Below are positions 44,199 to 51,770 of a DNA stretch of 64,000 nt, piece after piece; position 1 is the first letter of the stretch, and the number at the start of each line of letters is the position of its first letter. The translations under genes were made by a program, and so were the position numbers. This stretch comes from Deinococcus koreensis (GTDB taxonomy: Bacteria > Deinococcota > Deinococci > Deinococcales > Deinococcaceae), in the NCBI RefSeq assembly GCF_002901445.1, contig NZ_PPPD01000001.1, forward strand, positions 3,460,481-3,524,480. The letters are read 5' to 3'. Under the pieces are notes generated by a model, which saw only the letters and a program-made list of their open reading frames with translations, did no database searches and was not told the DNA's origin.

Positions 44199-44917
44199 CG
44201 TGGTCGCCCCTCGAGGAGGATGCGTCCAACGACACTGAAGGCGTCCAGATCGAAGTGCGTGTGGCCGACCTGCAGGCCAAGGGTCGGGGGTATTTCATCC
44301 TTGTTCTCTACTTTCTTTGTCACCTTCCAACAGCCCAGCGCCCGGATGAGGGCCTGTGGCGCAGGTTCGTCCGTAGGCTGCCGGAACACCGCGTAATACC
44401 GGCCGGGTTTAACGGTTCTCTGCTGCCGGTCAATTACGGCCACAAACGGAGGAATGTGGTCACCCGGTAACTCGATGCCCGAGGTGAGCGCCCGCCAGTT
44501 CTCGGGGAGTGTTTCGGTCTCGTCGGTGACCACGACCGCGATGTGTCCCACAGCAGTGTTGGTCAATATCCCCGCATGCACGCTCCTCGCATCGAGGGGC
44601 AGGTCGACCCTGACTGAACGTTCGCCGTCAACAGGACGGTCGTCCAGCTTGAGGCCGGTCAGTTCCTGGATCTGAGCCACGGTGGGTTTCAGGGCGTTGA
44701 TGATGCGCGGCCAGTGAATGGAGCGCAGCACATGCACCCGGCCGCTCTCGAGGTTGGTGAGGTATTGGGTCGACGGGAGGGACGTCTTCTCGACAACCTG
44801 CGCCAGGGTGAGCCCCATACCAATGCGCCAATCCCTGAGCATCCGCCCTGCCTCGGCCGCAGTGACCTCGAGTGATCTGGTTGCATCGCCCATTCTCAGT
44901 TCCTTGCTTTGTGTCAT
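44195..44917 (-). CDS. HTH regulator, CI/XRE-like
   Basis: 240 aa. XRE-type helix-turn-helix at about residues 20-75 (AGRMLRDWRIGMGLTLAQVVEKTSLPSTQYLTNLESGR), then a C-terminal beta domain (GIELPGDHIPPFVAVIDRQQRTVKPGRYYAVFRQP) shaped like the LexA/CI S24 domain, though no clear Ser-Lys dyad is seen. It probably holds the integrase and the divergent gene in check. Two starts are possible: ATG 44917, 6 nt after TAAGAT (leaderless), or ATG 44893 behind AAGGA. The former is preferred. Confidence 0.78.
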   Translation of the reverse strand: MTQSKELRMGDATRSLEVTAAEAGRMLRDWRIGMGLTLAQVVEKTSLPSTQYLTNLESGRVHVLRSIHWPRIINALKPTVAQIQELTGLKLDDRPVDGERSVRVDLPLDARSVHAGILTNTAVGHIAVVVTDETETLPENWRALTSGIELPGDHIPPFVAVIDRQQRTVKPGRYYAVFRQPTDEPAPQALIRALGCWKVTKKVENKDEIPPTLGLQVGHTHFDLDAFSVVGRILLEGRPR

Positions 44918-44923
44918 ATCAGT

Positions 44924-44952
44924 ATCTTAGTTCACACGACTTTGATATACAA
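44924..44952 (-). promoter_or_regulatory. promoter of the CI-like/int operon
   Basis: Minus strand: TTGTAT (44947-44952), 17-bp spacer, TAAGAT (44924-44929), then 6 nt to ATG 44917. The short divergent gap to the Xis-like gene means an operator here would control both directions. TATC/GATA half-sites are scattered in it. Confidence 0.65.
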
Positions 44953-44957
44953 GCGGC

Positions 44958-45371
44958 ATGAGCGAACTGAAGACCCTCCTCGAACTCCCCGCCCTCATTG
45001 CCGAACTGACGGCGCAGCTTGCGCGCGTCACAGTTCTGAGCCACGACGACGTTCTGACCAACAGGGAAGCGGCCGCACTCCTGCGGATCGGCGAGAACCA
45101 GCTGCGTGCCCTGGCAAAGGCGGGCCGGATCCCCGTCGACCCCTCGAGCAATGGCTACCGCTATTCCCGCCAGCAGCTGATGGAGTGGTTCAGAAATGGG
45201 GCGGCCAGAGCAACGAGCGACATCCAGCCCCAGGGAGACTTCCCACGTCAGGAGCGCAGGCACACCGCCGCCAGTCAACGGCCCATCCGGCCCACCAGAG
45301 GCCCGGCCCAGACAACGGCTGTCACGGCCGGGTTCACATCTGCGGTCACTCCTGATGATCCGGAGTCGTAG
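44958..45371 (+). CDS. excisionase-like HTH protein
   Basis: 137 aa. The N-terminal coiled segment (ELKTLLELPALIAELTAQLARV) leads to an HTH_17/MerR-like excisionase fold: LTNREAAALLRIGENQLRALAKAGRIPVDPSSNGYRYSRQQLMEWF. The tail after residue 85 is polar and probably unstructured. Its position, divergent from the CI-like/int operon, is that of a recombination directionality factor (Xis) in a lysogeny-type switch. That role is inferred from the fold and context. Confidence 0.72.
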   Translation: MSELKTLLELPALIAELTAQLARVTVLSHDDVLTNREAAALLRIGENQLRALAKAGRIPVDPSSNGYRYSRQQLMEWFRNGAARATSDIQPQGDFPRQERRHTAASQRPIRPTRGPAQTTAVTAGFTSAVTPDDPES

Positions 45372-45559
45372 GCGGACTGCGGCCTACCGGTGTGGTTCTG
45401 GGCAGGCCCCAGCCAACCCGGACTGCCATACCCCCTCCAGTTACCGTCCGCAACAGGGGTCGGCGACTGGAGCCTGCCCTTCCTCAGACCAGGGAGTCCA
45501 CATGCCTTAAACCGAATCCAACAGCCTGACCTGCCGCCCCGTCGCGGCCCACCTACTGA

Positions 45560-45580
45560 CCGGTCGCTCTCCGCGACCGG
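45560..45580. promoter_or_regulatory. hairpin immediately before the Rep-like gene
   Basis: CCGGTCGC and GCGACCGG form a perfect 8-bp stem around the 5-nt loop TCTCC, 15 bp before the chosen Rep start. HUH replication proteins nick in or beside such hairpins, so it is a candidate origin; it could instead control translation of the gene. Confidence 0.5.
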
Positions 45581-45595
45581 ATGGAGTTCTTTTGC

Positions 45596-46681
45596 ATGCC
45601 GACAACGCGCAGCCACGAGTTCATGGACACGGGACGCTACCCAAACGGGGAGTTCGTTCCCGGCGTCGTTCATGACTCGCTGAGCGCGCGCTGGCGCCGG
45701 GTCATCACCGCACGAGCGCGACTCCTGCAGACGTTCCTGGCCGCGCAGCTGGCCGTCCCAGCAACCGGCAGACTCACGCTCTGTAGTCACCTCATTGAGT
45801 TCCCAGGATTGGCGGGCAGCCGGCCCCATGATCCCAGCACGCAGGTGGTGGTCGCTCGGGTATTGAACGAGCTGAGGGGGCTGTGGGGAGCGCAGTTCCT
45901 TTCCTACACGACCGAGGTCACGGTGGTGGGCACACTGCATGTCCACCTGCTGGTCGATGAGCCGGCCGGCCGGCGCCTCCGGGCGCTGGGTCACGAGCAC
46001 TGTGGCCTGGCCCTCAGCACGCCTGTGCGATTCAAGGAGCTGCGTGAAAAGGTCGGGCCGCAGATCGTCAGTTCGATGCTCTACATGAGCAAACCGGCGA
46101 TGGGGACGTGCACCATCAAGCACCTCAGCGCCCTGACCGCCGGGCAGGCCGAGGCCACCGTCCGGCAGACCATGCGCGCCCACCGCTCGGCACAGGCCGC
46201 AACCGGACGGCGGGCCGGTTCGACGCGCCACATGCTGGGCCGCCTGACCGTTCCCAGACTGCCTGGCCTCTCCCCACGGCAGCTGGGTGCGGTGGCCCTG
46301 CAGGCCCTGATGTTGGGCCGGCGATGGAGCAGCATGTCTGCCCGTCAGATCCTGATGGCCACCCTGCTCGACTCAGGTGCCCGGGCCCGAATCGAAGCTC
46401 ACTGGCACCATGGGCAACGCAGCAGTGGCACGCCACCAGCTGCAGGTGACCTCGAGCCACCGCGCCCACCGGTGAGGGCCAGTGCAGCCTGGAGTGAATC
46501 TGCGGTGAGCCACCTGAATCCTGTGCGTGTCGAGGGCCAGACGCCAGCTCAGGGTGGACACCGTTCACTGCAGGCACGGTGCCGTGATCCGCCCGACACC
46601 ACTTCAGCGCTGCCGCGCGTCGCTGGTCGTCCCCTCGCTCCCGTTCGCTGGCCCCTCTGGAGGCACCAGGTCACCCGTTAG
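45596..46681 (+). CDS. probable HUH-type rolling-circle replication initiator
   Basis: 361 aa. The diagnostic pair is present: HVHLLVDE (HUH metal site, about residues 120-127) after EVTVVGTL, and YMSKPAMG (YxxK, nicking Tyr) after KELREKVGPQIVSSML. The rest is not recognised; the last 90 residues are low-complexity P/R/S-rich. It would nick one strand and start replication or mobilisation of the excised circle. Start 45596 has GGAG 9 nt upstream; ATG 45581 is an alternative. Family membership rests on these two motifs, not a full alignment. Confidence 0.62.
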   Translation: MPTTRSHEFMDTGRYPNGEFVPGVVHDSLSARWRRVITARARLLQTFLAAQLAVPATGRLTLCSHLIEFPGLAGSRPHDPSTQVVVARVLNELRGLWGAQFLSYTTEVTVVGTLHVHLLVDEPAGRRLRALGHEHCGLALSTPVRFKELREKVGPQIVSSMLYMSKPAMGTCTIKHLSALTAGQAEATVRQTMRAHRSAQAATGRRAGSTRHMLGRLTVPRLPGLSPRQLGAVALQALMLGRRWSSMSARQILMATLLDSGARARIEAHWHHGQRSSGTPPAAGDLEPPRPPVRASAAWSESAVSHLNPVRVEGQTPAQGGHRSLQARCRDPPDTTSALPRVAGRPLAPVRWPLWRHQVTR

Positions 46682-46941
46682 CCGCCCCTGTACCTCTCTT
46701 CACACCGCCCCACCGACGCTCCCTCCCAGGATGATCGTGGTGGTTTGGTGTGTCGGCCGATTGTGGGTCACCTGACCAGCGATGTTCACCGATTTCCGGG
46801 CTTGCCGCGCAGACCGGACTCGCTACAAAAGGCTAAACACCTGATGCGTAAACCCGTGTGACCAGATCCCGAATTCCTGCGCCCAGCGCTGCTTCGAGCT
46901 TGTGCTCACATATTTCGCGTGATCTGTGCGACGGTGATCCC

Positions 46942-47601
46942 ATGACCCTCCATCCCGCCACCCAGCGTGCTCAACTTCAGTTCCTCTTCCGCGAGGTGCC
47001 GGTCGTCACCACCGTGCAGCTTCATCGCCTGGGGCTGCTGCGGGCGGCCGGGTCGCTGACGCTGCCGGAGCGCACCCGCGACTGCGTCACACGCGTGACC
47101 CAGCAGCGCAGCGTGACGCGCCTGTCGTTCGTCGCCCTGAAGGCGTCGACGCTGCAGCGGCCCGCGCAGGTGCTGCAGCATCTGGCAGGTGTGGCGGAGG
47201 CCCGCCTCCAGCTGGGCGAACTCGCGCCGGGTGAACGCTTCAGCCTGATCGCCACCAGGGGGCGGCCCAGCGGCAACCAGCCCGACGCGGAACTCCTGCT
47301 GGGCGGGCCGAGCGGGTACCAGGATCAGGCGCTCGAGTTCGACGCCGGCTACCCGAAGCTGCGCGTGGACGAGAAGCTGCGGGCCTTCGCGGAGCAGGGC
47401 TACACCGGCATCCTGTGGGCGACCTCCGTGCATGGCCGGGTAGAGACCCTGTTTCAGAGGATGCGCGACCTCAGGGCTGCCGGCGAGCTGCCCGGCGTGG
47501 AGCGCTGTCAGGTGACCTTCGTGGATTTCTGGACGGCGCACCGGGATCCCTATGGACACCGGCCGCGCTGTCACAAACCATTCGTCCGCAGCTCCTACTA
47601 G
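46942..47601 (+). CDS. replication-relaxation-like protein with PD-(D/E)xK-like core
   Basis: 219 aa. An N-terminal wHTH-like part (FLFREVPVVTTVQLHRLGLL) is followed by NQPDAELLLGGPSG, ALEFDAGYPKLRVDEKLRAFAEQGYTGILWATSVHGRVETLFQRMR. This layout (PDA, E-x-D, K, then a hydrophobic strand with H/R) is that of Replic_Relax proteins found on plasmids and integrative elements, and resembles a nuclease core. Target unknown. Convergent with the next gene, overlapping by 4 bp. The 260 bp upstream, after the Rep-like gene, hold no gene and may include an origin. Confidence 0.62.
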   Translation: MTLHPATQRAQLQFLFREVPVVTTVQLHRLGLLRAAGSLTLPERTRDCVTRVTQQRSVTRLSFVALKASTLQRPAQVLQHLAGVAEARLQLGELAPGERFSLIATRGRPSGNQPDAELLLGGPSGYQDQALEFDAGYPKLRVDEKLRAFAEQGYTGILWATSVHGRVETLFQRMRDLRAAGELPGVERCQVTFVDFWTAHRDPYGHRPRCHKPFVRSSY

Positions 47602-48299
47602 GAGCGCACGATGATCAACTGCACGTCGGCGGTGGTCACGGCGCCGACAGCCTGCTCCGCTGCACGTTTCTGCCGGGCCTGGGCGGCCCGCAGGAGGGCC
47701 CGCACGGCGTGATCGTTGGGCGCGGCGATGAGCAGCGGGTGGCGCCACGCCGGGATGTCGCGGGCATGCACCGTGAGAAGCTGCCGGAGTCTGGCCACGC
47801 TGATTCCGGACGGAAATATGTAAAGCCGTGGGCGTCCGATGGGCTCCAGGTTCTCTGGACTTCTGACCGGATGGAAAGCGCGCAGCCGGGTGAGATGAAC
47901 AGGGTCAACCTCGACGGTCACGCTGGTGATCTGGTGACTGTGGAGAATGGACTTCCCGGCGAGGGCGCGTTTGTAGTGCGCCTCGTAGGTGGTGTAACCG
48001 GTCTGGGCCAGCAGGTCGAGTGTGTCATTGAGGTAGGCCCGGCCGGCCAGCATGGACGGGGCGCTCAGTCGGTCGAAGGCTTCACGGGGCCGACGGCGGC
48101 GCGCCTCCGCCAGTCCGGCTGCGGTCAGGGCGACCACCGGGCCGAAATCTGTCTCGCGTTTCAGGAGCCAGCCACGGCTGATCAGGGCGCTCAGGGATCG
48201 TCTGGGGCAACCGTGCGCGGTGAGCGTCCGGCTGGAGAGGGCGCAGCGCACGGCCACCAGCCAGAACACCTGCTCGTCAATGGTCGTGTGGTCTGACAT
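47598..48299 (-). CDS. wHTH protein related to replication-relaxation family
   Basis: 233 aa. N-terminal winged helix (LSSRTLTAHGCPRRSLSALISRGWLLKRE to ALTAAGLAEARRR). The C-terminal half ends HPLLIAAPNDHAVRALLRAAQARQ and ADVQLIIV, which parallels GYTGILWATSVHGRVETLFQRMR and CQVTFVDF of the convergent gene, but the PDA...E-x-D motif is missing. It looks like a DNA-binding, non-catalytic relative. TACGGT lies 6 nt before the ATG (leaderless), supporting the start. Confidence 0.6.
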   Translation of the reverse strand: MSDHTTIDEQVFWLVAVRCALSSRTLTAHGCPRRSLSALISRGWLLKRETDFGPVVALTAAGLAEARRRRPREAFDRLSAPSMLAGRAYLNDTLDLLAQTGYTTYEAHYKRALAGKSILHSHQITSVTVEVDPVHLTRLRAFHPVRSPENLEPIGRPRLYIFPSGISVARLRQLLTVHARDIPAWRHPLLIAAPNDHAVRALLRAAQARQKRAAEQAVGAVTTADVQLIIVRS

Positions 48300-48354
48300 A
48301 TGGCCACCGTAGCCAGGTGTGGATGGACACGGGGGGGGTAGGGATGATCTGCCC

Positions 48355-48711
48355 ATGAAACGAATCACCACTCACTCACTCTTCCTTCTCACCGTCCGGG
48401 GCGTCACCACCGAGATCATCGCTGAAGATGCCCGCGACCTCGCGGAGCAGGTCACGGCCGGTGTCGGCAGTCGCCAGGCTGGTCTGCTGGCCCGCGCTGT
48501 CTGGGGCGACGAGCAGGCCGACATCCGGCTGTTCGGCGTCGTGCTGGTGTCGTCCGGCCGGGTGGTGCGGGAAACCTGGCGCCGACCGCCCGCCCAGAAG
48601 ACGGACAGCCCCGTCCCACTGACCGGCGAACCACGCTCCGCAGGGCTCAAAAAGGTCGAGGACACAGAACCTGATGACGAGAACCTGGAGCCCAGCTGGC
48701 GCAACCACTGA
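48355..48711 (+). CDS. hypothetical protein
   Basis: 118 aa, unrecognised. KRITTHSLFLLTVRGVTTEIIAEDARDLAEQVTAGVGSRQAGLLARAVWGDEQADIRLFGVVLV is a compact alpha-beta unit; the last 45 residues are acidic and polar (VEDTEPDDENLEPSW). GATGAT lies 6 nt before the ATG. Divergent from the wHTH gene, with 55 bp between them. Confidence 0.55.
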   Translation: MKRITTHSLFLLTVRGVTTEIIAEDARDLAEQVTAGVGSRQAGLLARAVWGDEQADIRLFGVVLVSSGRVVRETWRRPPAQKTDSPVPLTGEPRSAGLKKVEDTEPDDENLEPSWRNH

Positions 48712-48919
48712 GCCTGGAGATCGCACCATGTGTCACGGCGGCAGACTGGATTTTTGGAGTCTGCCGCTGCCGCTGGCCAGACCCTGAGCAGGAACACGCC
48801 GGCCTGTGAGTTCAGCTGGGGATGAACACCATACAATCCCGCCCACCGATCCAGAGCACCTTCAACCTGCGGATTGACCGCCGCTCCTCACCAGCGTTGG
48901 AACGCGCGCTCATCTGCCG

Positions 48920-49312
48920 TCACTCCTCGGGATGCTGCTCGATCATGCCCTGCGGAAGGCGCACAATCCGCCAGCCCTCGGCCACCGCCATGGCATCCTT
49001 GCGGTCGTCCCGCTCCTGGGCCCTGACCGAGGTGTGATACGCCTCCCCATCGATCTCGACCAGCAGCCGCACCTGGGGGAAGGCAATGTCGATGACGTAG
49101 GGGCCGAGCGCGAATTGCTCCACGAAGGCCAGCCCGGCGTCACGCAGCCGCTCCGCGAAGCCGCTCTCCAGGCGGCTGGCGTGCAGCTGCCCCAGCGTCA
49201 ACTTGTGCTGCTGGATGCACGTCGGCGAGCAGAAGTTTGCGAAGGGCTGCCCGCGCCGCTGCGGGGTGAGTTTGAAAACCTGACCACAGCGGGGACATGT
49301 TCTCTCCTTCAT
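48920..49312 (-). CDS. Vsr/DUF559-like endonuclease with zinc ribbon
   Basis: 130 aa. An N-terminal zinc ribbon (CPRCGQVF, then FCSPTC) is followed by a DUF559/very-short-patch-repair-type nuclease: FALGPYVIDIAFPQVRLLVEIDGEAYHTSVRAQERDDRKDAMAVAEGWRIVRLP, with Asp (VIDIAF) and E-x-D (VEIDGE) as probable metal ligands. It would nick or cut DNA; the target is unknown. The ATG at 49312 overlaps the stop of the HTH gene as ATGA, with GGGAG upstream, so the pair is co-translated. Confidence 0.75.
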   Translation of the reverse strand: MKERTCPRCGQVFKLTPQRRGQPFANFCSPTCIQQHKLTLGQLHASRLESGFAERLRDAGLAFVEQFALGPYVIDIAFPQVRLLVEIDGEAYHTSVRAQERDDRKDAMAVAEGWRIVRLPQGMIEQHPEE

Positions 49313-49608
49313 GGCTGGACTCCCTGGGCCCGTCGGCCCTCCTGTGAATGGTTCGGTACCCTCCTGCGGTAGCTCCACAGCATTGTGGCGTCCGGCCGCC
49401 GGCCACAGCGGGCCTCGATCCAGTCCGCCAGCTGCCCGTTGGTCATCTGGGCTGCCTCCAGCGTCTGTTGCAGCTCTGCGCCCTGGGCCAGGGTCAGCAG
49501 GCGGCGCCGCACCACGACGCGGCCCCGGCGGGAATTCAAGACACCCGCCACCCCCCGGGTGTTGTATGCCCGCATCAGGTCGTCACCGATCCTCAGCAGC
49601 TCGGCCAC
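49309..49608 (-). CDS. HTH protein resembling IS630 transposase N-terminus
   Basis: 99 aa. MRAYNTRGVAGVLNSRRGR, then LTLAQGAELQQTLEAAQMTNGQLADWIEARCGRRPDATMLWSYRRRV follows the winged HTH_33 pattern of IS630-type transposases, ending before any DDE domain. No transposase remains downstream; the frame passes into a nuclease gene with a 4-bp overlap. Either a captured DNA-targeting module or a true regulator of the nuclease. The exact start (49608 or 49575) is uncertain. Confidence 0.58.
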   Translation of the reverse strand: MAELLRIGDDLMRAYNTRGVAGVLNSRRGRVVVRRRLLTLAQGAELQQTLEAAQMTNGQLADWIEARCGRRPDATMLWSYRRRVPNHSQEGRRAQGVQP

Positions 49609-49671
49609 CGCCCGCCTGACAGGCTACCTACGGGGGTGGCAAGGCTGGTGGTGCTCACAGGGCTGGGTGGG

Positions 49672-50157
49672 TCAACGGAGAATCATCCAGCGCGCGCGCG
49701 AGCCATCTGGCCAGGTCTGCTCGCTGCGGTCAAAGCCCAGTGAGGTGTAGAAGCCATCACTGTTTGGTGTCGACTCCAGTGAGAGGGTCTTGATGCCGAG
49801 GTTCGGCGCCTGTTCCCTGGCGAGGTTGATCAGGAACTCCATCAGTCGCCGGCCGAGACCGGCCCGCTGATGGTTCTGGTGCACCGCGATCACCGGAATG
49901 TGCAGGGTGGGCACGGCCAGCGGCTCCTGGGGGCTCAGTCCAGCCAGCACGGTGTGGTCAGCCTGCAGGGCACCGACCTGCACGGTGAACAGGGCAATGA
50001 CGAACCCGTCGGCACTCAGTTCATAGAGGGCCCGTAGCCCACGCGTGGCTGCCTGCACCTCCTGGCTGATCCTCGCTTCGATGAGGGCGTCTGCACACAC
50101 GAAGGCGCCCCACTGAACCTCGTGGGGCGCGATCAGCGACAGACTGGGTTCAGTCAT
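49672..50157 (-). CDS. GNAT acetyltransferase, candidate toxin
   Basis: 161 aa. Acetyl-CoA-binding motif A is VHQNHQRAGLGRRLMEFLINLAREQ (Q/RxxGxG/A), preceded by TLHIPVIAV, with the terminal motif B SLESTPNSDGFYTSLGFDRSEQ. It matches GNATs of tRNA-acetylating toxin families (AtaT/TacT/ItaT) in size and layout. The ATG lies inside the preceding small gene (overlap ATGACTGA), as in toxin-antitoxin operons. A housekeeping acetyltransferase is the alternative. Confidence 0.75.
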   Translation of the reverse strand: MTEPSLSLIAPHEVQWGAFVCADALIEARISQEVQAATRGLRALYELSADGFVIALFTVQVGALQADHTVLAGLSPQEPLAVPTLHIPVIAVHQNHQRAGLGRRLMEFLINLAREQAPNLGIKTLSLESTPNSDGFYTSLGFDRSEQTWPDGSRARWMILR

Positions 50158-50347
50158 GGGCCACAAGGCCAGGCACCGGGAACGGCACACCAGCCCGGAG
50201 TCGCTCGGTGGTCAGGGGGCCAATAAGGCGCCCAAGCTCCCCGGCGCGGGCCAGCGTGTGCTGACGGCGCGCCTCCTCCTGAGGCAGACGCCGCTGTGGG
50301 GCGAAAATTTTGTCAAGATCAGCCTGGGACAGAATAATGGCGCGCAT
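50150..50347 (-). CDS. small protein, candidate antitoxin of the GNAT pair
   Basis: 65 aa, unrecognised: MRAIILSQADLDKIFAPQRRLPQEEARRQ, then LARAGELGRLIGPLTTERLRAGV. Basic and helical, without a clear ribbon-helix-helix. GGGAGG precedes tandem ATGs at 50350 and 50347; the second has better spacing. Its stop overlaps the GNAT start by 8 bp. Confidence 0.55.
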   Translation of the reverse strand: MRAIILSQADLDKIFAPQRRLPQEEARRQHTLARAGELGRLIGPLTTERLRAGVPFPVPGLVAHD

Positions 50348-50821
50348 CATGACCTCCCTGCCCCTCAGTTTACATGGCCTTCCCCACCCTGGCCGGTCAT
50401 GCCGCACAGTGCTCCCTGCGGGATGGTCGTCTGAGGCTGCTGTGGACAGCCTCACCGCGCCGGTTACGGGACGTGCGCTTCAGTGCCGACGTCTGTGAGG
50501 GCGGATAATCCGACTCGACCGATTGATACCACGGTGCTGCCAGACATGAACGACAGGACACCGGTGGGCGGGCGAACAGCGCGAGGCTGACGGACTGGGG
50601 GCGATTTCAACCCCAGTATTTTCAGTGCATGGTCGTCTGGCAGGCCCGTCGGCCCGTAACCCAGGGAGCGAAACCAGAAGTTGGGCGTCCGGCTGCATAC
50701 CCTCTGGCATCTGGACTGGAAGAACACCGCACCAGCATCGATGAGTCCAGCGGGTCGGTCAGCCACGCCATGGGCATGATGTGAGGCAACGCGACAGGGA
50801 GAAGGCGCCTACAGTCTGTGC
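50348..50821. other. 474-bp intergenic region
   Basis: No supportable gene. It holds the promoter side of the candidate TA operon and, at 50811-50816, TACAGT, the -10 of the secreted protein that follows. No repeats noticed. Confidence 0.45.
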
Positions 50822-51316
50822 ATGCCGAAAAAACTATGTCTGAGCGTCCTGCTCGCTGCTCTGGCCCTCGCAGGCGGGGCCGCCGCGCAGAGCACTTCTG
50901 CACCCGTCAGCTGGAAGTCGAACCCGCAGGACTCCAAGTTGACCTACACCTTCAACGGCTGTCAGCGCATCAACCGCCTCGACGTCATCTGTAGCGTGAA
51001 CGTGGCGTTCACGCCGGATCCCACGGACAGTGACCAGCGGGGGTATCAGCTGTCGGCGGTTGCTTCACAGGCAGCGTGGTCTGTCATGTCGAACACTGCC
51101 CAGCCCGTCCAGGCCAATCTGGTGCAGACCTACTCCCCAGCTGTGGGCCGCTCAAAACTTGACTACGGCGCCCTCTTCTACAATGTCGTCAAGGACGCCC
51201 CTGTGAAGTTAAGCTACATGTTCCGTGCTGCTCCGGCCGCTATGACGGTGTTTCCTGAACTCACCCTCCTCGGTCACCGTCAGATCGGTGTGGCGATCCG
51301 GCCCCTCACAAAATAG
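50822..51316 (+). CDS. hypothetical secreted protein
   Basis: 164 aa. Signal peptide KKLCLSVLLAALALAGGAAAQ, then a beta-rich domain (SKLTYTFNGCQRINRLDVICSVNVAFTPDP, VKLSYMFRAAPAAMTVFPELTLLG) with two cysteines close together (FNGCQ, VICSV), likely a disulfide. Family not recognised. TACAGT lies exactly 6 nt before the ATG. It is the last gene of the element before attR. Confidence 0.65.
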   Translation: MPKKLCLSVLLAALALAGGAAAQSTSAPVSWKSNPQDSKLTYTFNGCQRINRLDVICSVNVAFTPDPTDSDQRGYQLSAVASQAAWSVMSNTAQPVQANLVQTYSPAVGRSKLDYGALFYNVVKDAPVKLSYMFRAAPAAMTVFPELTLLGHRQIGVAIRPLTK

Positions 51317-51666
51317 GTTCTCACGGTTCGCGTCATGAAGGCGCCAACGCCCTCCCACAGTCAGGTGGCATCCAGATGGATCCTGACGCGTTCTGGCCGA
51401 GACTGAGCTCCAATTTCCCCTCGCGCTCGATCATCGAAACGTCGCCGCCGTCTCGAGACCAGCGCCCACCCGACGAGGCTCCCTGCCCTGACTGTTGGTT
51501 CCTGCTGTCTCAGACAGTGCGAGGGGCATATCCAGGCCCCTGAAGTTTTCAGCCAATTTCAGCCAACTCGGAGGTGAATACTGTGGAGTGCTGAGGCGCT
51601 CTCATCGAAAAAGCCCACAGATAGCATGAGCAGTGGCGTGCAGGGGCACAGAATGACCCTCAGCAA
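51317..51666. other. 350-bp right arm of the element, no gene
   Basis: No supportable gene. Contains a tandem pair of TTTCAGCCAA (51547-51556, 51557-51566) about 100 bp before attR, matching the left-end repeats. Confidence 0.55.
51547..51566 (+). promoter_or_regulatory. putative integrase arm-type sites, right
   Basis: TTTCAGCCAA occurs twice in direct tandem (10-bp period). In the circular form these and the left pair would flank the 51-bp core on both sides in the same orientation. Confidence 0.6.
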
Positions 51667-51717
51667 TCGCTTTACACGCGACGGGTCGGGGGTTCGAATC
51701 CCTCACCGCCCACCACA
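51667..51717 (+). repeat. attR: 51-bp repeat, displaced tRNA-Val 3' half
   Basis: Identical to 34861-34911. It is the original chromosomal 3' part of tRNA-Val, cut off from its 5' half by the insertion; not a functional tRNA. Confidence 0.93.
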
Positions 51718-51719
51718 CA

Positions 51720-51755
51720 GGAGACCCCCTGGCCTCGCCGGGGGGTCTCCTCTTC
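51720..51755. terminator. original tRNA-Val terminator, shared with the 5'-nucleotidase gene
   Basis: A 10-bp stem (GGAGACCCCC / GGGGGTCTCC) whose loop contains a further GGC/GCC pairing, followed by TCTTCTCG. It now serves mainly the convergent gene ending at 51771. Confidence 0.8.
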
Positions 51756-51770
51756 TCGCGGACGCTTCGC

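Noticed and set aside
51667..51717. Second tRNA-Val gene
   Set aside because: Only the 3' half is present; the 5' acceptor strand and D arm are absent, so it is an att remnant.
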